Shown here: positions 54,521 to 64,000 of the stretch, one piece after another | How the letters are laid out: every line of letters begins with the position of its first letter | How positions within the stretch are numbered: the first letter of the stretch is position 1 | Assembly: GCA_023362775.1 (NCBI GenBank) | Contig: JALMGJ010000005.1 | Coordinates: forward strand, 91,534,421-91,598,420 | Origin: Charina bottae | Lineage: Eukaryota; Chordata; Lepidosauria; Squamata; Charinaidae | Direction: 5' to 3' | DNA length: 64,000 nucleotides | Made by a program: the position numbers and the translations under genes | Notes under the pieces: generated by a model | Database searches by the model: none | Told to the model about the DNA's origin: nothing | The model's input: the letters and a program-made list of their open reading frames with translations, nothing else

Positions 54521-57500
54521 TTCGGCAGCTGTATCCACGACTGAGCAGCCCTATTTAGGATCCACTCTGCTCACCCCATATGGGGAGGGGGCTAGAAAAG
54601 GTGCCCTAAACATAGTCTGCCTCATTTTCTCCCTGACTGGATTACCGCGACCAGTGGGGTCACCATCTAGCGGTCGTAAAAAACACATGAATTTTGGAAC
54701 ATGGAATATACGGACACTGCAAGACAATATGGATAGTGAACGACCTGAACGTAGGACTGCCATTATTGCAAGGGAGCTGAGACGTTTTAATATTGATATA
54801 GCAGCACTCCAAGAAACTCGAAGAGCAGGAGAAGGACAGTTGAAGGAAGAAAAAGGAGGTTATACCTTCTTTTGGAAAGGACTGCCTGAACAAGAACGAC
54901 GAATACATGGGGTAGGCTTTGCTATCAAAAACGACATTGTGAAGCTCTTGTCAGAAGTTCCCACTGGGATTAACGAACGACTCTCAACTCTGCGAATAAA
55001 ACTCGCCAAAAACCAACAGGCAACTATCCTAAGTGCTTACGCACCAACACTAGATGCAGATGAGGATATCAAGGAAAAATTTTATACCCAGCTGGACACC
55101 ATCTTATCAGAGATACCAAAGGAGGATAAAATTATCCTCCTGGGCGATTTCAATGCAAGAGTTGGGCGTGATTTTGATTTGTGGCCAGGGATCATTGGGA
55201 AAGAAGGAGTTGACAACAGCAACACAAATGGAATCTTACTTCTGACTAAATGTGCAGAGCATAACCTTGTCATTACTAACACACTCTTTCGCCAGAAAAA
55301 TAAATTTAAAACATCATGGAAGCACCCACGGTCGAAGCACTGGCATCTTTTAGATTATGTAATTGTCCGTGCTAGAGATCGCCGTGATGTACTTCTCACC
55401 AGAGCCATGACGAGCGCCGATGACTGCTGGACAGACCATCGATTAATTCGATCCACGATGGCCATAAAGATTGTCCCTCATCGTAGGCTCCAAGGAAGAA
55501 AACCAAGGCGTAAAATGAATACACTGGCCCTTCAAGATCCTATTAAACGAGCTTGCTTTCAATCAACTCTCAAGGAACATCTGCCTATGGAACTTCCTGA
55601 AAATGTTGAGGAACACTGGATTAAATTGAAGACTTCTATTATTTCAGCCTGTGAACAAACTATCGGATACCAGACTAAGAGACATCAGGACTGGTTTGAT
55701 GAGAACGATAGTGAGATTGAACATATTATTGACAAGAAAAGGAAAGCCTTCCAGATATGGCAAAAAGATATTAACTGTGCCGTTAAGAAAAAAATCTACG
55801 CCAGTGCAAAGGCAGAAGTCCAAAGAAGAACTAGAGAACTTAAGAACATATGGTGGATAAAAAAAGCCCAAGAAACCCAACATTTTGCAGATGCTCATGA
55901 TGCACGGGGCTTTTTTAATGCCATAAAGGCCATCTATGGACCAACAAACCATGGTACAAATCCCTTACGCTCAGTAGATGGTGCTAAGCTTCTAAAGGAC
56001 GAAGAGTCTATTGCACTGCGCTGGAAAGAGCATTACTACAATCTCCTTAATCGTCACTCTACTGTGGCTGATGAAGTCTTCTTGCAAATCCCGCAAAAAC
56101 AAATAAGAAATGAGCTTGCAGTACCCCCTAGTTTGGAGGAAGTCAGTAAAGCCACTAAACAAATGAAAAATAACAAAGCTAGTGGACCTGATGGGATTCC
56201 TGCTGAAGTCTTTAAAGAAGGCGGGCCTGAACTTACACAACAACTTCATAAGCTCATCGAAAAAATCTGGATGAGGGAGACGATTCCAGCAGACTTTAGG
56301 GATGCCATAATTATCACTCTCTTTAAAAAGGGTGATAGAACAGACTGTGGAAACTATCGAGGCATCTCCCTTCTAGCCACAGCAGGCAAAATCCTGGCAA
56401 AGATCATTGCAAACCGTCTCCTATCTGTATCAGAAGACATCCTCCCTGAAACGCAAAATGGCTTCCGCCCTTCCAGGGGAACAGTGGATATGATCTTCAC
56501 TGCACGACAGCTTCAAGAAAAATGCAAGGAGCAAAACCGCCCTCTGTACATGGCGTTTATTGATCTGACTAAAGCTTTTGATACTGTAAATCGTACTGCT
56601 CTCTGGACCATCCTTCTGAAAATCGGATGCCCTGATAAATTTGTGAACATCTTGCGATTACTCCATGACGACATGATGGCAACAATCCTGAATAACAATG
56701 GCTCTCAAAGCGATCCATTTAAAGTGGAATCCGGCGTTAAACAGGGATGTGTTATTGCTCCAACCTTATTCGCTATCTTCATCGCTATGATTATGCACCT
56801 TGTTGAAGAGAAACTTCCTACTGGTGTAGAAATTATATATCGAACAGATGGAAAGCTTTTTAATCTTAGTAGGCTGAAAGCAAAAAATAAGGTAATTGCA
56901 ACTTCTGTTATAGAACTTCAGTATGCTGATGATAACGTAGTCTGTGCACACTCCGAGGAAGATCTTCAAACTATCCTAAACATCTTTGCAGAAGCATATG
57001 AAAAATTCGGCCTCTCGATTAACATTAAAAAAACCAAAGTGCTTTACCAGCAAGTTCGAACCAATCCCTCTGCAGCGCCATCAATCCAGCTTAAAGGTGT
57101 GTCACTAGAAAATGTCGATCACTTTTCTTATCTCGGCAGCCATCTATCTACAAAAGCCGACATCGACGCTGAAATTCAGCATCGCCTGAGCTCTGCGAGT
57201 GTAGCTTTCTCCCGAATGAAGCGTAGAGTGTTTGAGGATCGGGACATTCGCAGGGAGACCAAAATGCTTGTTTACAAAGCCATTGTACTACCAACCCTTC
57301 TGTACGCCTGTGAAACATGGACCCTCTACAAACGCCACCTCCAACTTCTTGAAAGATTCCATCAACGCTGCCTCCGAAAAATTCTGCAAATTACTTGGGA
57401 AGATAGGCGGACTAATGTTAGCGTATTAGAAGAAGCGAAAACCACCAGCATTGAAACAATGATCATCCAACATCAACTTCGCTGGACCGGTCATGTTGTT

Positions 57501-57872
57501 CGAATGCCTGACCATCGTCTTCCAAAGCAGCTACTTTACTCCCAACTTAAGAATGGAAAACGGAATATTGGTGGACAGCAAAAGAGATTCAAAGATACTC
57601 TCAAAGTTAATTTAAAAAAATGTAATATCAGCATTGAGAACTGGGAAGCCCTAACTCATGAGCGTTTCAATTGGAGGTCATCCTTTATTAATGGCGCTAT
57701 GGACTTTGAAGAAACACGAGTACAGGGCGAAAAGGATAAAAGAGCTAAAAGGAAGGCACGTCAGGCAGACCCTCATCATGACCGTCTCCCACCCGGAAAC
57801 CTATGCCCTCATTGTGGGAGGTTGTGCGGATCCAAAATTGGCCTTTACAGCCACTTACGGATCCACCGTTAA
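54471..57872 (+). CDS. RTE-like LINE ORF: endonuclease, RT, C2H2 finger (1133 aa)
   Basis: This is a complete non-LTR retrotransposon polyprotein that would nick genomic DNA and reverse-transcribe its own RNA in the nucleus. Residues 1-72 are a leader of unknown role. The endonuclease spans about 73-335: GTWNIRTL (76-83), QET (114-116), GDFNARVG (225-232) and TDHRL (321-325). A basic linker follows (about 400-520). The RT spans about 555-860: NKASGPDGIP (568-577), NYRGISLLA, FIDLTKAFDTV with catalytic D698, GVKQGCVIAP (755-764) and YADD (818-821). The C-terminal part (LLYACETW, RWTGHVVRM, NWRSSFI) ends in a zinc finger C1112-x2-C1115-x12-H1128-x3-H1132 at the very end. All active-site residues I can check are present. 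The ATG at 54471 is the first in frame, but translation could start at the methionine just before GTWNIRTL (residue 73). Confidence 0.93.
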   Translation: MDTDSVALTQGSRQLSSSAAVSTTEQPYLGSTLLTPYGEGARKGALNIVCLIFSLTGLPRPVGSPSSGRKKHMNFGTWNIRTLQDNMDSERPERRTAIIARELRRFNIDIAALQETRRAGEGQLKEEKGGYTFFWKGLPEQERRIHGVGFAIKNDIVKLLSEVPTGINERLSTLRIKLAKNQQATILSAYAPTLDADEDIKEKFYTQLDTILSEIPKEDKIILLGDFNARVGRDFDLWPGIIGKEGVDNSNTNGILLLTKCAEHNLVITNTLFRQKNKFKTSWKHPRSKHWHLLDYVIVRARDRRDVLLTRAMTSADDCWTDHRLIRSTMAIKIVPHRRLQGRKPRRKMNTLALQDPIKRACFQSTLKEHLPMELPENVEEHWIKLKTSIISACEQTIGYQTKRHQDWFDENDSEIEHIIDKKRKAFQIWQKDINCAVKKKIYASAKAEVQRRTRELKNIWWIKKAQETQHFADAHDARGFFNAIKAIYGPTNHGTNPLRSVDGAKLLKDEESIALRWKEHYYNLLNRHSTVADEVFLQIPQKQIRNELAVPPSLEEVSKATKQMKNNKASGPDGIPAEVFKEGGPELTQQLHKLIEKIWMRETIPADFRDAIIITLFKKGDRTDCGNYRGISLLATAGKILAKIIANRLLSVSEDILPETQNGFRPSRGTVDMIFTARQLQEKCKEQNRPLYMAFIDLTKAFDTVNRTALWTILLKIGCPDKFVNILRLLHDDMMATILNNNGSQSDPFKVESGVKQGCVIAPTLFAIFIAMIMHLVEEKLPTGVEIIYRTDGKLFNLSRLKAKNKVIATSVIELQYADDNVVCAHSEEDLQTILNIFAEAYEKFGLSINIKKTKVLYQQVRTNPSAAPSIQLKGVSLENVDHFSYLGSHLSTKADIDAEIQHRLSSASVAFSRMKRRVFEDRDIRRETKMLVYKAIVLPTLLYACETWTLYKRHLQLLERFHQRCLRKILQITWEDRRTNVSVLEEAKTTSIETMIIQHQLRWTGHVVRMPDHRLPKQLLYSQLKNGKRNIGGQQKRFKDTLKVNLKKCNISIENWEALTHERFNWRSSFINGAMDFEETRVQGEKDKRAKRKARQADPHHDRLPPGNLCPHCGRLCGSKIGLYSHLRIHR

Positions 57873-57927
57873 AATTTTACCTTTGGAAGACAATCTTACT
57901 CGGCTACGAGTGATCGCCAATGAATGA

Positions 57928-58680
57928 CTTATTCCCCTTTGAGTTTGCATGACTTCCTACTTGTACTTGTCTCTCTTTGGTGCCCCCTGAACCAGGTTGT
58001 TCTGCTTTACTGTAAGAAGGGGCATCTCTGAGACTATTGCTTTTATGACTTACTCAGAAAGCAGAAACACCATCTAGCCATCTGGGGTTGGACTAGATTG
58101 GCGGCGAGTAACTTTTTTGGTGGCCAAGAGCTACCCTGTGGGGACAAGATTGAGTGAGGTAGAAATTCTCTTTTCCTTTGAAAGTTATTTTAGGGCTTTA
58201 GACGATAGTTTCTCACCTGAAAATGATGGGAAACTGTAGTCTTCACTGTTATAATTATCCTGTTTGGAGGGCTATTCCTGAACTAGATTTGGCTGAGGGA
58301 AACAAATAAATTCTTAGGTCCAAATGTGAGATCATCATTTTGTGGAATACCCACCAGGTAGTTTTACAGTAAATGATTTACTTCAGTGATTATCCTCAGG
58401 ATCCTGTTGCTTTATCCTGAAAACTTGGGGGAAAAAAAACCCACACACAAATTGGAAATCTTAAAATCCCATTTCCCTGGCAAGATTAGAAAGAAAAGAA
58501 ATTATGGATTCCTCATTCCAGACAGGCTCTTTTTGAGTATGCTCAATAGTAGTCCAATCTCTCCTTTTTTTCTAGTGAGATTTTCCCACTGTTGAGCATT
58601 TTCTTGTTCTCAGAAACAAGATTTGTTTGTCTTAAATGGTGCAAGACTTTTTCCCCTTTGGGTGAGATATTTATAACTTT
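57928..58680. other. No recognisable feature
   Basis: Nothing assignable. Confidence 0.35.
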
Positions 58681-58683
58681 CTC

Positions 58684-58685
<2 letters not shown>

Positions 58686-58718
<33 letters not shown>
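58686..58718. repeat. (TTA)n microsatellite
   Basis: About eleven TTA triplets. Confidence 0.92.
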
Positions 58719-59239
58719 CAATCATGAGGTTAGAAATTAATACATTTTCATCCAACATAATTTTAAATTAATGATTGTTCATTGCTGCAGCACATTGGTG
58801 CCTATCGGAAAGTTTGAGGCTCAGTCATTGTGGGAGGAACCTAAATGGGTAAAAGAAATAGTTTATATCCAGATGCAAAAAAAACCCAGAATCTGGATAT
58901 TTTCTAAACATGGTAAGCAATTTTACTTTCAATATGTCTCACTCAGAGGGCTTTGACTGTATTTCCTACTATGACATATGCACCACATTTTTATGGTATG
59001 TCCTATGACATATTTTTTGCAATTCTTTTCTTATTGTCCACTTGAGACACAACAGCAGAACATAACTCATCCCACTGAGGTCCAGATGGCAGAAATACAA
59101 TGAACAGTTGAGGGTTCACATGCTGAGCCAAGTGTGTTTCTGTTCATCAAAAATGAAGGTCACATTAGAAATGAGTTGGTGCAAGACTGAAAACATTGGC
59201 CTTCAGATCGGCAGTTACTGATCATTTATTTACCCCTTT
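58719..59239. other. No recognisable feature
   Basis: Nothing assignable. Confidence 0.35.
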
Positions 59240-59325
59240 CTGCCCAGCCCGGCCCGGCCCAGCCCGTCACTGCCTCCATGTTTTCTCCCTCTATTTGCCA
59301 GTTATCAATCAATCTGATAAATCTA

Positions 59326-59371
<46 letters not shown>

Positions 59372-59413
59372 GGATGGATGGATGGATGGATGGATGGATG
59401 GATGGATGGAAGG

Positions 59414-59450
<37 letters not shown>

Positions 59451-59627
59451 CAATTAACTATTTTATCAAGATTTGCCATTCCTCTCCTCCCAAGAAGTAG
59501 ACGTCTTTTGATTTCCTGGCTGCAGTCAGCATCTGCAGTAATCTTTGCACCGAGAAATACAAAGTCTGTCACTGCCTCCACTTTTTCTCCCTCTATTTGC
59601 CAGTTATCAATCAATCTGATAAATCTA

Positions 59628-59673
<46 letters not shown>

Positions 59674-59687
59674 GGATGGATGGATGG

Positions 59688-59740
<53 letters not shown>

Positions 59741-59917
59741 CAATTAACTATTTTATCAAGATTTGCCATTCCTCTCCTCCCAAGAAGTAGACGTCTTTTG
59801 ATTTCCTGGCTGCAGTCAGCATCTGCAGTAATCTTTGCACCTAGAAATACAAAGTCTGTCACTGCCTCCATGTTTTCTCCCTCTATTTGCCAGTTATCAA
59901 TCAATCTGATAAATCTA

Positions 59918-59971
<54 letters not shown>

Positions 59972-60029
59972 GGATGGATGGATGGATGGATGGATGGATG
60001 GATGGATGGATGGATGGATGGATGGATGG

Positions 60030-60078
<49 letters not shown>

Positions 60079-60320
60079 CAATTAACTATTTTATCAAGAT
60101 TTGCCATTCCTCTCCTCCCAAGAAGTAGACGTCTTTTGATTTCCTGGCTGCAGTCAGCATCTGCAGTAATCTTTGCACCTAGAAATACAAAGTCTGTCAC
60201 TGCCTCCACTTTTTCTCCCTCTATTTGCCAGTTATCAATCAAGCTGGTTGTAATAATCTTGGTTTTTTTGAGGTTTAACTGCAACCCAGCTTTTGCACTT
60301 TCTTCTTTCACCAAGTTTCT
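59240..60320 (-). repeat. Tandem BovB-fragment / GATA-GGAT composite array
   Basis: Three composite units of about 290-335 bp lie head to tail, ending in a longer BovB piece (60078-60320). Each holds a minus-strand BovB segment encoding DNWQIEG, AVTDFVFLGAKITADADCSQ and [18 protein letters not shown], followed by a (GATA)n-(GGAT)n-(GATA)n block. The first unit (59261-59325) keeps only a small BovB part. Because units share the same junctions (CAATTAACTATTTTATCAAG), they arose by tandem duplication of one insertion, not by separate insertions. Confidence 0.9.
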
Positions 60321-60819
60321 ATCTAGATATTGCTATTTCTACTCTGTATAATATTGTTGTATGGAGCAAACATTTTCCATTCATTACCTTGCTGTTCATC
60401 CCAGCAATGTAGGTTATTAACAATAGGATTCTATGGGTGAATAATCAAAGCAAACCAGTAGAGACATCTTCAAGACTCTCCAGATTAAGGGCATAATTCA
60501 TCAGGAATTTCCCCTACCCATTGAAATTAAAACTTGCTGAGCAAGCCATTTATTCCACAGCTCCCAATAACATGGTTCAGTGACTGAGGATATCATCTGC
60601 AAATATTTAATGTCAGGAATCTCTAGGTAGGGCTGAAGAGAACACTGGTCTTAAAGGAGAGCGAATGCTAGTCAATAGTGATATTGACTGATGGACCAAT
60701 TATCATCTCTATTCATTGCAGGAGATATGGTGCATCAAGATGGCCCGGTGCTTCGATCTCTTATAGACCAAAGCTTTTGCATTGGCCAGATGGCGATATT
60801 TATATTTTCTAATCATCAC
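60321..60819. other. No recognisable feature
   Basis: Nothing assignable. Confidence 0.35.
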
Positions 60820-60822
60820 TAA

Positions 60823-61157
60823 AGGTAAAGGTAAAGGTAAAGGTTCCCCCCGCACATTTGTGCAGTCGTGTCCGACTCTAGGGGCCGGTGCTCATCTCTG
60901 TTTCTTAGCCGAAGAGCCAGTGCTGTCCGAAGATGCTTCTGCGGTCATGTGGCTGGCATGACGCACGCGGAACGCTGTTACCATCCCACCGAAGTGGTAC
61001 CTATTCATCTGCTTGCATTTGCATGCTTTCGAATTGCTAGGTTGGCAAGAGCTGGGGCTACTGCGGGAGCTCACTCCGCACGCAGGGCTAGGGATTTGAA
61101 CCTCCGAACTTGCGATCTTCTGATCAACAAGCCTGGCGTCTTACCCGCTGAGCCACC
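60823..61157 (-). mobile_element. Sauria-type SINE, full length
   Basis: Reversed copy with an expanded tail (AAAGGT three or four times), AGTCGTGTCCGACTC, and the tRNA-like head ending CGCTGAGCCACC near 61157. Confidence 0.9.
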
Positions 61158-61935
61158 AATAAAAGCAGATTTCAAGATGCATCCAGAATAAACCAATAAT
61201 GATGAACTTGATCTTTCCAACCTTGTGTTCCTTTAAAGTCTTTGAGCCTCATGTTGTTTCCTTTCCCTTTTTAACATGGGAAATAAAACTCTTTACCCAA
61301 ACAGTCTCAGTTGCAGCCTTGCCTGTGATTTGCTCTTTCCTCCCTCAGTGAAAACATACAGTTTGTCTTAGCAGAGAACAATATAATGTGGTGACTAATG
61401 TTAATTACCAGCATGCTTAAAAATGGGGCTAATTCAGATGCGTAAATGAGTAAATTCATATTATGTAGACTCGTGTAAGATTTATAATTAGGAGGCTTTT
61501 TAAAAAACAGAGGGAAATGCCAGGAGGGAATTTATATTTCATGGCATTGCTGTTATGCAAGATCAGCTGCTTCATTGGTGCTGCCTTTTATCTTTGAAAT
61601 CTGGCTTGTACAGGACCGACACAGCCTCATCCCACCCAGCATCTTCTGTCACACACAGTCCTTCTCTCCAGCATTTTCTCAGAAATAGATCTGCCCTCTC
61701 TGTTTTCAGCCTTCATTTGGATAAATTTGGGGAAATTAAAGTTAATTATGGTGTCTTATAACAATGCATTAGAAAGTTGAGGTTTAAACGTACTGTAGAT
61801 GGGAAATTCCTTGGAGAAAAAACAGACCTGTTCTTGCTTGGATCTGCCCTGACATGCCATGGCCACTGGCATCATTCTCCCTCTTTCTCCCTTTAGCTTT
61901 CATCCTCTTCCCCATTTCTTGCATACACCGTGCCT
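61158..61935. other. No recognisable feature
   Basis: Nothing assignable. Confidence 0.35.
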
Positions 61936-61949
61936 ACCCTACTTTCCAA

Positions 61950-62406
61950 GGTCCGCATAGCTAAAGCAATGGTATTCCCTGTAGTAACCTATGGCTGCAA
62001 GAGCTGGACCATAAGGAAGGCTGAGCGAAGGAAGATAGATGCTTTTGAACTTTGGTGTTGGAGGAAAATTCTGAGAGTGCCTTGGACTGCAAGAAGATCA
62101 AACCAGTCCATACTCCAGGAAATAAAGCCAGACTGCTCACTTGAGGGAATGATATTAAAGGCAAAACTGAAGTACTTTGGCCACATAATGAGAAGACAGG
62201 ATACCCTGGAGAAGTTGCTGATGCTAGGGAAAGTGGAAGGCAAAAGGAAGAGGGGCCGACCAAGGGCAAGATGGATGGATGTTATTCTGGAGGTGACGGA
62301 CTCAACCATGGGGGAGCTGGGGATGGTGACAGCCGACAGGAAGCTCTGGCGTGGGCTGGTCCATGAGGTCACGAGGAGTCGGAGACGATTGAACGAATAA
62401 ACAACA
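61950..62406 (+). mobile_element. RTE-BovB 3' fragment with 14-bp duplication
   Basis: ACCCTACTTTCCAA (61936-61949 and 62407-62420) bounds a 457-bp copy of the C-terminal coding end. Its 156-codon frame (61930-62400, starting in the flank) reads RIAKAMVFPVVTYGCKSW through EVTRSRRRLNE without a stop. The open frame reflects youth, not function. Confidence 0.95.
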
Positions 62407-62719
62407 ACCCTACTTTCCAACATACCAGCACCATCTTGATGCTCTGTTTCCCTTAGGTAAACGAACAGCTGCCCATCCTATGAGGACAAGTGAAGTGGTG
62501 CCGTTGGGGGCAGTATAGCTGAGGGCTCAGAAGCGTCCTGGCATCCCGTATTGGGATGGCTTAGTTCCCACCATCAGTAACATCACTTCTGCTTGTAGAA
62601 ATGGGACAGACGTTTTGCCAAAGAAGCTAGGTCGGGGAAGAAAAACAGGAGGAAAGGAAGGTGCACAGTAAATTCATTTATTTAAAAGATTTTAAAAGAT
62701 AGCTGCCCATATTATGCAG

Positions 62720-63135
62720 CATAACCCTGGGTTATTTATTTATTTATATTTTTATCCTGCCTTTATTTTTTGATATAAATAACTCAAGGCAGTGAACATA
62801 CCTAATACTCCTTCCTCCTCCAATTTTCCCCACAACAACAACCCTGTGAGGTGAGTTGGGCTGAAAGAGAGTGACTGGCCCAAGGTCACCCAGTTGGCTT
62901 TCACACCTAAGGCGGGACTAGAACTCTCAATCTCTGGTTTCCCATTGGCTCCTTCCTAGGGCTGAGAGACAGGGACTGGCCCAAGGTCACTATTTCCATA
63001 GCATTGCCAGCAAAACAACATGGATGTAGTTAAGCTCAGCTTGAAAGAGACTAAGCTTATGATACTGCAAAATCATAAAAAATCATAATGGTTTCTAGCC
63101 CAGCCCCTTAACCACTAGACCAATCTGGCTCCCTG
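62720..63135 (-). mobile_element. MIR-like CORE-SINE
   Basis: The reversed core (CCCTGTGAGGTGAGTTGGGC, GACTGGCCCAAGGTCACCCA) and tRNA-type head (CCCTTAACCACTAGACCAAT near 63105) are visible. An internal repeat of the GGCCCAAGGTCAC block near 62975 suggests a duplication or second copy. Confidence 0.65.
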
Positions 63136-63664
63136 GGTTAACTGGGTTAAGCACTAATAAAACAATAAAAGCATGAAAAACAAGAAAAAGAAGGAAAAAA
63201 CCCTCCTGCCCCCCTCCAAACACAACACATCTCCACACAGCCAGAAAGAAACTTGAGACCGCTTCCGGGGAAGGCATCTTTGGGTGGGGAGAATGACATT
63301 TCCTCCCAGCCCTTGTGCCTCTGTGGTAGACTGCAAAGTGGAGAACTAGTTTTCAAGGATTTTTTTCAAGGATCAAGCAGATGTGACATGCAGAAATAAG
63401 GAATATCCGCCATCTTGAGACTTATAAAAATATAGAGATATAGTGGGGACAATTAGTACTGACTAACTTGGGGGAAGAAAACAGAAAACTGGATAACTAG
63501 GAAAAGAAATGGAGTATTATGGAAGGAACCAGACATAGCTGACAGTTGGAACAATAATGTCAGAGTGCACACCGTGGAGCGGCCTGCTCCTTTTTCCAAG
63601 ACACCAGTGATCCACGTTCTATGCAGTAAATAGACACTCAAGCAGAGATTAGATAAAATAGCCT

Positions 63665-64000
63665 ATTTACTTTATTTATTTATTTATTTGTTTGTTTAAT
63701 TTATATGACCGCCCATCTCCCCACATGGGGTGGTTCACAATAAATAAGTTAAAATAGAATCTAAAAATATATAAAAACCACAATAGTACAAAACAATTAG
63801 TAATTATAAAATCCAGATGGATGAAGGCATTCATTAAAAGAAGGACATTAAAATTAGGGGATTAGCCACCCCCATGATGAACTATCCCTTCCTCCATCCC
63901 ATGCCAGGTGGCAGAACCAGGTCTTCAGCTCTTTCCTAAAGGTTGGGAGGGAGGAAATCTGTCTCAACTCTGGGGGCAAGATGTTCCATAGAGTGGGCGC
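63665..64000 (-). mobile_element. L2/CR1-like LINE 3' end, runs off the window
   Basis: An A/T-rich TTTATTTATT tract, GACCGCCCATCTCCCCACAT and the tail are followed by the ORF2 end on the minus strand (near 63990-63930: a WNILPPELRQ-like motif and FRKELKTWF). The element continues beyond 64000. Confidence 0.75.

Larger units (their letters stand above)
54027..57927 (+). mobile_element. RTE-like LINE copy 2 (intact reading frame)
   Basis: The element lacks only about 30 bp of the 5' end compared with copy 1 (34679) and ends with the same GATCGCCAATGAATGA. Divergence between the copies is low (about 20 residues over 970 by eye). No target duplication was found. It carries the 72-codon upstream frame and an uninterrupted long frame, so it is the only clearly coding-competent element in the window. 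Confidence 0.93.

Noticed and set aside
59226..60081. Minus-strand frames with long YLSI and HPSI repeats fused to a BovB segment
   Set aside because: Artefact of GATA/GGAT arrays read through into BovB fragments; not genes.

Overview
The window is a gene-poor, repeat-dense stretch of a vertebrate nuclear genome, most likely a squamate reptile (lizard or snake). Three things point there: many RTE-BovB LINE copies, at least seven tRNA-headed SINEs that look like Sauria SINEs (5' A/B-box region, 3' region resembling BovB, ACCTTT tail), and numerous L2/CR1-like and MIR-like relics. No host gene, rRNA, tRNA gene or CRISPR array could be supported. Almost every readable protein is a transposable-element protein.

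Layout. 1-1850: unassigned AT-rich DNA. 1853-9009: two BovB LINEs flanking simple repeats, a GC-rich minisatellite and two Tigger/pogo-like MITE pieces. 9010-12740: old L2-like and MIR-like relics. 12743-14952: a Penelope-like element (PLE) with reverse transcriptase and GIY-YIG domains, inverted termini and a 15-bp target duplication, sitting in a duplicated pentanucleotide-satellite unit. 17160-21110: a small PLE-derived element and several Sauria-type SINEs. 22176-24792: a fold-back PLE derivative with a BovB LINE nested inside it, each insertion marked by its own 12-bp duplication. 26380-32035: two hAT-like MITEs that share one minisatellite, a second PLE family, and a short BovB. 34590-38690: a 3.9-kb RTE-like LINE inserted in a MIR-like SINE. 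38707-48120: a hAT-like MITE, PLE fragments, an ancient RTE relic split by a PLE, and an unassigned LINE nested in an L2-like LINE. 54027-57927: a second, nearly identical RTE-like LINE whose 1133-codon reading frame is intact. 59240-60320: BovB fragments tandemly amplified with GATA/GGAT arrays. 60820-64000: a SINE, a BovB 3' fragment, a MIR-like SINE and an L2-like LINE end.

How the parts relate. The RTE-like LINEs encode an apurinic-type endonuclease, a reverse transcriptase and a C-terminal C2H2 zinc finger, so the intact copy could in principle still drive target-primed reverse transcription. BovB elements are the presumed partners of the Sauria-type SINEs through their shared 3' region. 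The PLE families carry GIY-YIG nucleases, and their termini hold hammerhead-ribozyme-like cores. Nested insertions give a relative order: MIR-like, L2-like and ancient RTE relics are oldest; PLE, hAT, BovB and SINE insertions followed; the two RTE-like LINEs look youngest. Family names come from motif recognition by eye, without database searches.
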